NCBI GenBank assembly: GCA_000437755.1
Contig: FR900146.1
Coordinates: 4,907 to 53,415, forward strand
Source of the DNA: Roseburia sp. CAG:303
GTDB taxonomy: Bacteria > Bacillota > Clostridia > Lachnospirales > Lachnospiraceae
DNA: 48,509 bases
Direction of reading: 5' to 3'
Shown here: piece after piece, positions 8,641 through 16,263 of the stretch
Layout of the letters: every line of letters starts with the position of its first letter
Position numbering within the stretch: the first letter of the stretch is position 1
Position numbers and translations under genes: made by a program
Notes under the pieces: model-generated
Seen by the model: the letters and a program-made list of their open reading frames with translations, nothing else
Databases searched by the model: none
Told to the model about the DNA's origin: nothing

Positions 8641-10137
8641 ATGAAAGATAATAATGATGAAATTGCAAAACTATACAACAAATTGATAGTACAAATTAAA
8701 AGTTATCATCCGTCTTCCGATTTCAGAATGGTAAGGAAGGCATATGAAGTAGCAAAAGAAGCACATAAGAACCAGTTCCGCAAGTCGGGAGAACCATTTT
8801 TCATACATCCGCTGAATGTTGCACTGATTCTGGCGGAGTTGAAGCTGGACAAAGAAACAATCATAGCGGCTATTCTGCATGATGTGGTGGAAGATACGGA
8901 GATTACGACAGAATATCTCGAACGGGAGTTTGGCGCAGAAGTTGCGTTTCTGGTAGACGGAGTGACAAAACTTGCGAATCTTCAGATGACGGTTGCACAT
9001 GAATGCCTCTCCAAAGAAGCATTGAAGCAGGAAAGTTTTCGTAAGTTGATTATGGCAATGTCCGAAGATATCCGTGTTATCATCATAAAGCTTGCGGACC
9101 GGCTCCATAATATGCGGACGATGGAGTTCCAGAAGCCGGAGCGGCAGGTTGCGATATCGAAAGAAACCATGGACATTTACTGCCCGATTGCCAAAAGACT
9201 AGGAATATCCATTGTGCAGACGGAATTACAGGATCTGTCCATGCAGTATATTTATCCGGAAGCATATCGGAATATACGCATGAAGATAGAGGAAACCGAG
9301 CCTGATAGGCGTATCTTTGTCAACCGTATGTCTGCGGAGATTTACGCGGGACTGACCGAAGCTGACATAGGAGCAAAGGTGGAATATGCCCTGAAGCATT
9401 ATTTCAGTATTTACCGCAAGATGATTAACAAGGGTAAGACACTGAATGAGATTTATGACAGCTACGCGCTGAAAGTCATTGTGGATTCTGTCAGGGACTG
9501 CTATGTTGCACTGGGGGTATTGCATGACCTGTACAAACCGGTGCCGGGAAGATTTAAAGATTTTATCGCACTCCCGAAGGTGAATATGTATCAGTCGCTG
9601 CATACAACACTGGTTGCGCCGGATGGAACATTATTTGAAGTACAGATAAAGACGAAAGAAATGCATGAAGTTGCCACGTATGGAATTCTTGCACACTGGA
9701 AGTACGGTATGCCGGGAAAGGATATCAAGACAGTATCAAACAGCCAGAAAGAGAAGGCAGAATGGCTGTCACAGATTCTGGAATGGCAGCAGGAAATCAG
9801 GGATACGGATGAATTTATCGACCTTGTAAAACAGGATTTTAATTTGTTTTCAGAAACGATCTATTGTTTTTCGCCAAAAGGAGATGCAAAATCCCTGCCA
9901 AAGGGTTCGACAGCGATCGATTTTGCCTATGCGATACACAGTGATATAGGCGATCATGCAACAAAATGTATAATTAACGGGAAGGTAAGTCCGATGGAAA
10001 CTGTGTTAAATAATGGAGATCAGGTAGAGATAGTTACAGATGAGAAAAGAGAAGGTCCTGTGGCAGAATGGATTCATTTTGTAAAGACAGGGACGGCAAA
10101 GAATAAACTAAGACACTGGATGAATGAGAAGCATTAA
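8641..10137 (+). CDS. Rel-family (p)ppGpp synthetase/hydrolase lacking the C-terminal regulatory half
   Basis: A 498-residue RelA/SpoT homologue. The HD hydrolase domain is intact (IHP at H56, H80-D81 and the VVEDT acidic residues, ADRLHNM near 150). The synthetase domain has YSIYRKM, the substrate Asp in YDSY, RFKD at 304-307 (the variant seen in bifunctional enzymes rather than monofunctional RelA), NMYQSLHTT and FEVQIKT with its catalytic Glu. A TGS domain follows (about 410-475), then the protein stops. Classical long Rel enzymes have about 730 residues, with further helical, zinc-finger and ACT domains that are absent here. It therefore looks like a paralogue that makes and breaks (p)ppGpp without full ribosome control. 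The next gene starts within 20 bases. Confidence 0.92.
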   Translation: MKDNNDEIAKLYNKLIVQIKSYHPSSDFRMVRKAYEVAKEAHKNQFRKSGEPFFIHPLNVALILAELKLDKETIIAAILHDVVEDTEITTEYLEREFGAEVAFLVDGVTKLANLQMTVAHECLSKEALKQESFRKLIMAMSEDIRVIIIKLADRLHNMRTMEFQKPERQVAISKETMDIYCPIAKRLGISIVQTELQDLSMQYIYPEAYRNIRMKIEETEPDRRIFVNRMSAEIYAGLTEADIGAKVEYALKHYFSIYRKMINKGKTLNEIYDSYALKVIVDSVRDCYVALGVLHDLYKPVPGRFKDFIALPKVNMYQSLHTTLVAPDGTLFEVQIKTKEMHEVATYGILAHWKYGMPGKDIKTVSNSQKEKAEWLSQILEWQQEIRDTDEFIDLVKQDFNLFSETIYCFSPKGDAKSLPKGSTAIDFAYAIHSDIGDHATKCIINGKVSPMETVLNNGDQVEIVTDEKREGPVAEWIHFVKTGTAKNKLRHWMNEKH

Positions 10138-10154
10138 GAAGGGAATTGGGAGGA

Positions 10155-11804
10155 ATGAATCGAACAACGGCAAAAACGATATGGAAAGCAGTAATACTTA
10201 TATTAATTCTGATGAGTGTTTCACTCGTAATGTTTCAGACAATACAGATTTCCGGCAGTCAGAGTGAGCATATAAATGATTTAAGCCGGGGCTGGTATTA
10301 TATACAGGAAGGGGAAAAAACAGAAATAACACTTCCGGCAGAAATAAAAAGTACGGATAAGGTAATTCTTTATCATGAGAATGCCGAAAATTACCAGAAA
10401 GAATTTCTGATGTTCAAAGGTGCAGAATATCAGCCGGTTATTTATGCAGGAGATTGCGAAATTTACCGGTATGATGATGAAGGTGTGAAGAGAAATAACA
10501 CGGTACTGAATAATATGATATGTATGGTGGAGATACCGGAAGGTATTACCGGACTTCTGGAAATGCATTTCAGTCCGGACGGCGAAGGCAGCTGCCGGAT
10601 ACCGGCGATAACTGCTGGCACATGGAAAGCCCAGATCCGAGCTCTTCTGGCCCGCAATATCTATTCTATTCTGATGAATGGCATCCTGTTATCCATGGGT
10701 ATCTTATTACTTGGATTATCCCTGGTCATGTGCGTCATGAAGATGGATGGAAAAAGACTGCGGTATATATCAGGCTTTCTGATTGTCTGTAGTATGTGGG
10801 GATTAACGGATTCGCCGTTTATCCAATTTCTGTTTGTATATGATGAAGTGATTATAAATGCAAATTTCTATTTCTTCATGCTCATTGTAACACCGATGAT
10901 GCGTTATATCCGCACGATACCGGAAATGCAGAAATACAGGACATTAAGTGTATTTATATATTTTGCATATTTTAATATTATCATGCAGTCCGTACTGGTT
11001 TATACGGAAAAATTTACATTTTTTGAATTGCTGCCAATTACGCATATATTTTATGTAGTTGGAATTATTACTATTATTATCCTGTTATTAAAAGAGAAGA
11101 GGAAAAGCCAAAACCGGGATTTGATTGTCTGTTTAAAAGCATTTGCAGCAGAAGGAATCACGGGTGCTGTTACAATTATATTGTATGCAATGGAATTTCC
11201 TCTCTATCAGAATCTGTTCCAGATTGGAATTCTGTTGTTTGTATTGATTTTATTATACAATCTGGCAAAAGAACTGGTTCAGAATATGAAATACAGGACA
11301 GAAGCGGATATATACCGCAGGCTGTCAGAAGAAGATAAACTTACAGGATTAAAGAACAGAAGAGCATTTGATTTGATGCTTCAGAATATAGAGAAGAACA
11401 GGAATGATTATAAAGAAGCAGTTATGATTTTTTCGGATCTGAATGGGTTGAAGTATGTAAACGATCACTTTGGACACGCACAGGGTGACAGACAGATTAT
11501 TGGTGCGGCAGAGTGTATCAGAAAGGCATTTGGTGAACTTGGCTACTGTTACAGGATAGGCGGAGATGAGTTCTGTGTTATTATCACAAATGCAGTGGAA
11601 AAGGACGAATATGAAGCAAGATTGTGTGATGAGATACATAGATATAATAATGAAAATAAAAGTGTGCATGAATTATCCGTTGCATATGGAGTAAGTTCAA
11701 TAAGCAGGGAGGATGGAACACTCAGAACCGTTGCCGAGTGGAAAAACGAGGCTGACAGGAAAATGTATCTGAACAAGCAAGAGGGTAAAGCAGGCAGGAG
11801 GTAG
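10155..11804 (+). CDS. Membrane-bound GGDEF diguanylate cyclase
   Basis: About 549 residues. An N-terminal membrane segment, an extracytoplasmic domain of about 140 residues, and a block of about seven membrane helices (from about 170 to 370, similar in layout to 7TMR-DISM sensors) precede a C-terminal GGDEF domain with intact RIGGDEF (GGDEF at 469-473). The RxxD inhibitory site expected five residues earlier is missing, so product feedback may be absent. It should sense an outside signal and make c-di-GMP. Start: an in-frame TTG at 10146 is possible, but I chose ATG 10155, which sits 11 bases after AAGAAGGG. It follows rel by 17 bases and precedes the EAL gene by 8. Confidence 0.88.
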   Translation: MNRTTAKTIWKAVILILILMSVSLVMFQTIQISGSQSEHINDLSRGWYYIQEGEKTEITLPAEIKSTDKVILYHENAENYQKEFLMFKGAEYQPVIYAGDCEIYRYDDEGVKRNNTVLNNMICMVEIPEGITGLLEMHFSPDGEGSCRIPAITAGTWKAQIRALLARNIYSILMNGILLSMGILLLGLSLVMCVMKMDGKRLRYISGFLIVCSMWGLTDSPFIQFLFVYDEVIINANFYFFMLIVTPMMRYIRTIPEMQKYRTLSVFIYFAYFNIIMQSVLVYTEKFTFFELLPITHIFYVVGIITIIILLLKEKRKSQNRDLIVCLKAFAAEGITGAVTIILYAMEFPLYQNLFQIGILLFVLILLYNLAKELVQNMKYRTEADIYRRLSEEDKLTGLKNRRAFDLMLQNIEKNRNDYKEAVMIFSDLNGLKYVNDHFGHAQGDRQIIGAAECIRKAFGELGYCYRIGGDEFCVIITNAVEKDEYEARLCDEIHRYNNENKSVHELSVAYGVSSISREDGTLRTVAEWKNEADRKMYLNKQEGKAGRR

Positions 11805-11812
11805 GAACTGTT

Positions 11813-13528
11813 ATGAAAGCAAAAAAAGATGTGGACGTGAACAAATTAAATCAATGTCAGAATGAATTACAGAAGAAAGAATTGATGATAGAAGAACTCA
11901 ATACCTTTGTTGCGGAATATAATTTTGAAATGGATGAAATCTACATAGACAGTGTCAAAGATAAGTATATTCTGATTTCATGGGAAGAAGAACTGCGAAA
12001 GAGGAATTTTGCGGCACTGGTATATCGCCCGGATATTCCGATGGCACAGGATTTGACGGCATTTTCTGAATATACACCGGAAAAAAATAAAAAGACAGCA
12101 GTACTCAGACTGTTTACGGAAAGGCATAAATATGACTGGTTCCGGGTAACTGCGATCTGTTTTTTTGACGGTAACAGAAACAGACAGAGTATCAGTTACC
12201 TTTTTACCAATATCAATGAAAGAGCAGAGATTGAGCAGAATCTGAAGTTTTACTCTGAAAAAGATACACTGACAGCATTGCCGAATATGCGGGCATTTTT
12301 GCAAAGTGCGCAGGTCCTGATTGAGGAACATCCGGAGGAAGAATATGAGATTGTAAGAATGGATATTGAGCGGTTCCGTATCATAAGTGAAATGTTTGGA
12401 ATTGATGAAGGAGATAAGCTGTTAAAGTTTATTGCGGTTAAGATTCAGGAATATCTGGATGAAGAAGACGAAGTGGCATATTGCAGGATTGCATCGGATG
12501 TGTTTGCCATGTGTATTCCGGTTCATAGTTATTCTGTGGATACTATGATACAGAAACTGCAGAAGGCGGTTACGGAATATCCGAAAAATTATGAAGTAGT
12601 ATTATCATTTGGAAGATATTATGTAACGAAAGAAGATCGGGAACAGAAAGTACCGGTCAGTAATCTGGTGGATCGTGCAGCTGCGGCACAGATTACCATA
12701 AAGGGAAACTATCTGCAGCATGTGGCAGTTTATGATGAAAGCATAAGGAAAAAAGAAGCTGATGAGGCCATGATTCTTTCGGAAATGAATCATGCACTGG
12801 AAAATGGGGAATTTCAGGTATATCTGCAGCCGAAGGTAAATATGCAGACAGGGAAAATTATCGGGTCGGAAGCACTGGTACGCTGGCAGCATCCAGGAAA
12901 GGGGCTGATTTCTCCGGCAGCTTTTGTTCCTGTTTTTGAAAAAAACGGATTTATTATAGAAATTGATAAATATATGATTCGCAATACCTGTGCAATTATC
13001 CGGCGTTGGATTGATTCCGGTATTCCGGTATATCCCGTGTCCGTCAATTTATCCAGACTGAATCTTTATAATAAGAGAATTATTCAGGATATCAGTGAAT
13101 ATGTGGAGGAATATCAGATTCCACGGGAGTATATCTCATTTGAAATTACGGAAAGTGCATTTTCCGGTGATAATTCCTATATCAAGATTTTAGCGGAGAA
13201 GCTGCAGAAAGAACATTTTAAAGTACTGATGGATGATTTTGGAAGCGGCTATTCATCCTTAAATACATTAAAAGAGATACCGGTTGATGTGCTGAAGATA
13301 GATTTAAAATTTCTTCCGGCAGGTGAAAATGATGAAAAGGCAAATCTCATTATCAAACATGTGGTAGAGATGGCAGTTGATTTGGATCTTATGATTATTG
13401 TAGAAGGTGTGGAACGGGAAGAACAGGTCGAATTCCTTACAAAGATAGGATGTAAGATAGCCCAGGGATTTTATTATTACCGGCCAATTTCCGTTCTGGA
13501 ATATGAAGCGAAAGTTACACAGTCATAA
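11813..13528 (+). CDS. Degenerate-GGDEF/EAL c-di-GMP phosphodiesterase
   Basis: A 571-residue soluble protein. Residues about 1-45 may form a coiled coil, about 50-140 look PAS-like, about 150-300 is a GGDEF fold whose signature has decayed to IASDVF, and about 315-565 is an EAL domain. The EAL domain keeps the residues needed for cutting c-di-GMP: EALVRW at 353, SVNLSR, FEITES, MDDFGSGYSS, LKIDLKF, VEGVE and AQGF. The GGDEF part therefore probably regulates or binds GTP while the EAL part is active. Together with the cyclase just upstream this gives a make-and-break pair in one operon. The following receiver gene starts 30 bases later. Confidence 0.9.
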   Translation: MKAKKDVDVNKLNQCQNELQKKELMIEELNTFVAEYNFEMDEIYIDSVKDKYILISWEEELRKRNFAALVYRPDIPMAQDLTAFSEYTPEKNKKTAVLRLFTERHKYDWFRVTAICFFDGNRNRQSISYLFTNINERAEIEQNLKFYSEKDTLTALPNMRAFLQSAQVLIEEHPEEEYEIVRMDIERFRIISEMFGIDEGDKLLKFIAVKIQEYLDEEDEVAYCRIASDVFAMCIPVHSYSVDTMIQKLQKAVTEYPKNYEVVLSFGRYYVTKEDREQKVPVSNLVDRAAAAQITIKGNYLQHVAVYDESIRKKEADEAMILSEMNHALENGEFQVYLQPKVNMQTGKIIGSEALVRWQHPGKGLISPAAFVPVFEKNGFIIEIDKYMIRNTCAIIRRWIDSGIPVYPVSVNLSRLNLYNKRIIQDISEYVEEYQIPREYISFEITESAFSGDNSYIKILAEKLQKEHFKVLMDDFGSGYSSLNTLKEIPVDVLKIDLKFLPAGENDEKANLIIKHVVEMAVDLDLMIIVEGVEREEQVEFLTKIGCKIAQGFYYYRPISVLEYEAKVTQS

Positions 13529-13558
13529 ATTGCAAAAAGCAGGAAAGAGGGAATAGAA

Positions 13559-13927
13559 ATGGATGAACATATTTTGCTGGTTGATGATGCGAAATTTGCC
13601 AGAAAGGTGGCAATCAGGGCATTACATAATGGAGGATTTGATAATATCACGGAGGCGGTAACTGCAAAAGAGGCCCTTGAATTATTTGAAAAGGAGAAAC
13701 CGGATCTGGTATTGTTAGATATTACCCTGCCGGATAATTCAGATCTGGCATTATTAAAGACGATGTTAGAAAAACAGCCGGATGCAAAGATCATCATGAT
13801 ATCGGCAATCGGACAGGAACTCATTATTATGGATGCATTAAAAGCTGGTGCGAAATCTTTTATTACAAAGCCATTTGAAGAAAAAGACTTTCTGAAGGAA
13901 ATTTTTCGCATTTTAGAAGAGATATAG
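13559..13927 (+). CDS. Stand-alone CheY-like response regulator
   Basis: A 122-residue single receiver domain with no output domain. The acidic pocket D9-D10, phospho-acceptor D54 (LLDITLP), S82 in ISAIGQE and K104 in ITKPF are all present. The ISAIGQE and GAKSFITKPF motifs are those of CheY-type receivers. No histidine kinase or CheA is nearby, so its phosphate donor is unknown. The next gene encodes a CheC-like phosphatase, the expected partner for removing the phosphate. It may link the upstream c-di-GMP and (p)ppGpp enzymes to a distant kinase; that is inference. Confidence 0.9.
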   Translation: MDEHILLVDDAKFARKVAIRALHNGGFDNITEAVTAKEALELFEKEKPDLVLLDITLPDNSDLALLKTMLEKQPDAKIIMISAIGQELIIMDALKAGAKSFITKPFEEKDFLKEIFRILEEI

Positions 13928-13945
13928 GGCGGAAAGGCTGGCAAT

Positions 13946-14587
13946 ATGAAGATTTATGATGAAAATGGACTGATAGATTCTGATGTTCAGGAGGTCTTAT
14001 ATGAACTGGGGAATGTAGGTCTGGGAATGGCGAGTGTTGCAATAGGGAAATTAATGGGATTAAGGCTGAATATCGGTGTTCCAAAGGTAATGACAGCCGA
14101 ACAGCTTCTGGAGGATGACTGTGACGCAGAAGAGCGGATCGGAATTCTGCTTGATTTTGAACGTGATATGGGAGGTTCCATGATTTTTCTTCTGAAAGAA
14201 GAATTTGTGGATGAAGTAATAGAGAAAACCATCCAGTTCGAACACATGGAAAATGAAGTGCTGGATGAAGGAGAAAGAGAATCTGTACTTCAGGAATTTG
14301 CCAATATAACGACTGCAGCTTATCTGAAGGCGATTTCCGGCTATACCGGATTGAGGATATATGTGAGACCTGTGTGGATGAAGAGAGCTGATAAGAAAAG
14401 GCTGATACAGGATGTGTTTGACAGGGTAAAGGAGAACTGTTCCAGTGCAATCTGTGTGGATACGGGGTATACTGTTGTTTATGAAAACGGCAGTACCATG
14501 GAAGATGTCGGACGTGTTATTATGCTGCCGGATATTGAAACTGTGGAGAAGATGATAGGGCCGCTTATGGATGAGATGCAGGATTAA
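13946..14587 (+). CDS. CheC-like CheY-P phosphatase
   Basis: A 213-residue protein with two CheC active-site motifs. The first is ExxxELGN followed exactly 22 residues later by Pro (near residue 20-50); the second is SVLQEFAN, again with a Pro about 21 residues on. CheC, CheX and FliY use the Glu and Asn to remove phosphate from CheY-P. It follows the receiver gene by 18 bases, so the receiver is the likely substrate. No receptor, CheA, CheW or CheD is encoded in the window. CheC also binds CheD in classical systems, but nothing here shows that. The stop codon lies inside the left end of a large palindromic element. Confidence 0.85.
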   Translation: MKIYDENGLIDSDVQEVLYELGNVGLGMASVAIGKLMGLRLNIGVPKVMTAEQLLEDDCDAEERIGILLDFERDMGGSMIFLLKEEFVDEVIEKTIQFEHMENEVLDEGERESVLQEFANITTAAYLKAISGYTGLRIYVRPVWMKRADKKRLIQDVFDRVKENCSSAICVDTGYTVVYENGSTMEDVGRVIMLPDIETVEKMIGPLMDEMQD

Positions 14588-14815
14588 TCTTAAGATATAG
14601 GTAATTGCGAAACACTTAAATTTTTGTAAATGCATATGCAAATGAAACATTACCACGAAGGTACGCTCCCGCTACATTCGGCTGGTAGCGGTACTAAGAT
14701 GCTAAAATACAGCATCTAAGTGCCGACCGCCTCATAGTACCTTCTTAGTAATTGTTTGATTTGCATATACAATAAAGATAAATCAGGAGTTTCGCAATTA
14801 ACTAATCTTAAGATA
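14585..14815. repeat. 231-base nested palindromic element
   Basis: Perfect 13-base direct repeats TAATCTTAAGATA mark both ends (14585-14597 and 14803-14815). Inside, TAATTGCGAAAC (14602-14613) pairs perfectly with 14789-14800, and a second arm at 14632-14664 pairs imperfectly with 14737-14770 (outer part GCATATGCAAAT, inner part GAAGGTAC). The central 72 bases hold two more hairpins: CCGCTAC/GTAGCGG and AGATGCT/AGCATCT. The left end covers the stop codon of the CheC gene. It has no coding capacity. It could be a MITE-like insertion, a structured RNA or a long operator/terminator; I do not recognise a known family. Confidence 0.75.
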
Positions 14816-14847
14816 ATTAGAAAGGATAAAAAGAAAGGAAGAATGTT

Positions 14848-15825
14848 ATGAAGTATCGTAATGTGGGAAAGTCAGGATTAAAGGTAAGTGAAATTGCAAT
14901 GGGAAGCTGGATGACGGACTTACAGGGCAGTGAGAAGGCAGCAGTAGCAGAAGAAACCATAAGAAAGGCATACGATGCCGGGGTAAATTTCTTTGACTGT
15001 GCAGACGCATACAGCGGCGGTGAGGCAGAGAAATTTCTGGGCAGAGTGCTAAAGGATTACAGCAGAAGTTCTTATGTGGTATCCAGCAAGGTATTTTTCC
15101 CGACCGGAAGAGGTGCAAATGAATGGGGATTATCCAGAAAGCATATTTTTGAGAATATTGACCGGACATTAAAAAATATGGATCTGGACTATATTGATAT
15201 GTATTTCTGCCACAGATTTGATCCGACAACACCGATGGAAGAAACCCTGCGTGCCCTGAGCGACCTTGTATCACAGGGAAAAATCTTATACTATGGTGTC
15301 AGCGAAGAATGGAGTGCGGCAAGGCTGACAGAGGCACAGAAGATCATTAAAGAATATCATCTGTACCCGATGACCGTGGTACAGCCGCAGTATCATATGA
15401 TGGATCGCTATATCGAACATGAAATCATGGATGTCTGCGAAAAATATGGCATGGGCATTACCCCATTTTCACCGCTGGCACAGGGACTCCTTACCGGCAA
15501 GTATAAAAAAGGACAGCCATATCCGGAAGGTTCAAGGGCCACACATCAGGCAGATAGGCAGGTCAATAATCTGCTGACCGATGAAAATCTGGACAGAGTA
15601 GAGAAAATGTCAAAGATTGCCGAAGAACTCGGCACAAATATGTCCGTACTGGCACTGGCATGGATTTTACGCAAACAGGTCATCAGCAGTGTTATCACCG
15701 GGGCAAGTAAGCCGCAGCAGCTGGAAAATAATATTGCAGCCAGCGGATTTGAGATTCCACAGGATGCATTGAAAGAAATTGACAAAATTCTGGGATTCCG
15801 CAAATTTGAAAGACATGTGGGATAG
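14848..15825 (+). CDS. Aldo/keto reductase of the Kv-beta type
   Basis: A 325-residue NADPH-dependent (beta/alpha)8-barrel oxidoreductase. The catalytic set is visible: Asp and Tyr in FFDCADAYSGG (about 49-57), Lys in VSSKVFF (about 82) and His in YFCHRFDP (about 115). The late GASKPQQLENN stretch is the cofactor 2'-phosphate/adenine binding motif. Its layout matches the voltage-gated potassium channel beta-subunit/YghZ-like group. These enzymes reduce aldehydes such as methylglyoxal, but the substrate here is not known. The start has AAAGGAAG upstream. It stands alone between the palindromic element and the trp promoter. Confidence 0.9.
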   Translation: MKYRNVGKSGLKVSEIAMGSWMTDLQGSEKAAVAEETIRKAYDAGVNFFDCADAYSGGEAEKFLGRVLKDYSRSSYVVSSKVFFPTGRGANEWGLSRKHIFENIDRTLKNMDLDYIDMYFCHRFDPTTPMEETLRALSDLVSQGKILYYGVSEEWSAARLTEAQKIIKEYHLYPMTVVQPQYHMMDRYIEHEIMDVCEKYGMGITPFSPLAQGLLTGKYKKGQPYPEGSRATHQADRQVNNLLTDENLDRVEKMSKIAEELGTNMSVLALAWILRKQVISSVITGASKPQQLENNIAASGFEIPQDALKEIDKILGFRKFERHVG

Positions 15826-15853
15826 GTTTATCCGAAACATTAAAATTTATCAA

Positions 15854-15881
15854 TTGACAGATGAAAAAATAAGTGTATAAT
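15854..15881 (+). promoter_or_regulatory. trp operon promoter
   Basis: Consensus TTGACA (15854-15859) and TATAAT (15876-15881) with a 16-base spacer. Transcription should start near 15888 and give a leader of about 375 bases that carries the T-box. Confidence 0.85.
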
Positions 15882-15929
15882 AAAAATAACTTGTGAAACA
15901 TTTAAACATATCAAGTGAATTGAATAGAG

Positions 15930-16211
15930 ATCGAAACCGTTGAAGTGGAGATAAAAATAAAAGATGCGCTTACAGAGAGTGGGGATGGCTGAGAACCCAC
16001 AGAGATGCAGTTTATTAAATGGACCACTGAGGGCATGGTCAAAGGAGTGTGACTCTGAGTATTCCATGACGCAGGACCGGCGTAACAGGTCAGGAATATG
16101 TTAGTATTCTGCGGAGAGTGTGGATTCCACAAATCAAGGTGGCACCGCGGTTATAAGATTAGTTACCGTCCTTGACAATAGTAAAAGACTGTTGTCATGG
16201 GCGGTTTTTTG
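15930..16211 (+). ncRNA. T-box riboswitch, tryptophan-specific, upstream of trpE
   Basis: The leader holds the conserved T-box AAGGTGGCACCGCGG (16136-16150) and an intrinsic terminator (16166-16210). Stem I base pairs AGTGG (15944-15948) with CCACT (16024-16028); directly above it lies TGG followed by A (16020-16023), which fits a Trp specifier. The apical part has the AGAGAG and GGCTGAGAACC elements typical of stem I. Uncharged tRNA-Trp binding would favour the antiterminator and turn on trpEGDCFBA. The specifier assignment is by eye but agrees with the operon it controls. This explains the long gap between 15826 and 16263. Confidence 0.95.
16166..16210 (+). terminator. Regulated intrinsic terminator of the T-box leader
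   Basis: CCGTCCTTGACAA pairs with TTGTCATGGGCGG and is followed by TTTTTT. Its 5' arm lies just after the T-box, as expected for a terminator that competes with the antiterminator. Confidence 0.9.
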
Positions 16212-16263
16212 ATCTGAAAAATTGTGCCATTCCGTAGGGCTGACCTGATAAGGAGGAAGAGAG

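Noticed and set aside
10146..10157. TTG start at 10146 for the membrane diguanylate cyclase
   Set aside because: The ribosome-site-like AAGAAGGG is only two bases from this TTG, whereas ATG 10155 lies at 11 bases. TTG remains possible.
14585..14815. Ordinary intrinsic terminator for the signalling operon
   Set aside because: The palindrome is far longer than a terminator, has nested arms and lacks a T run after the central hairpins, so I report it as an unassigned element.
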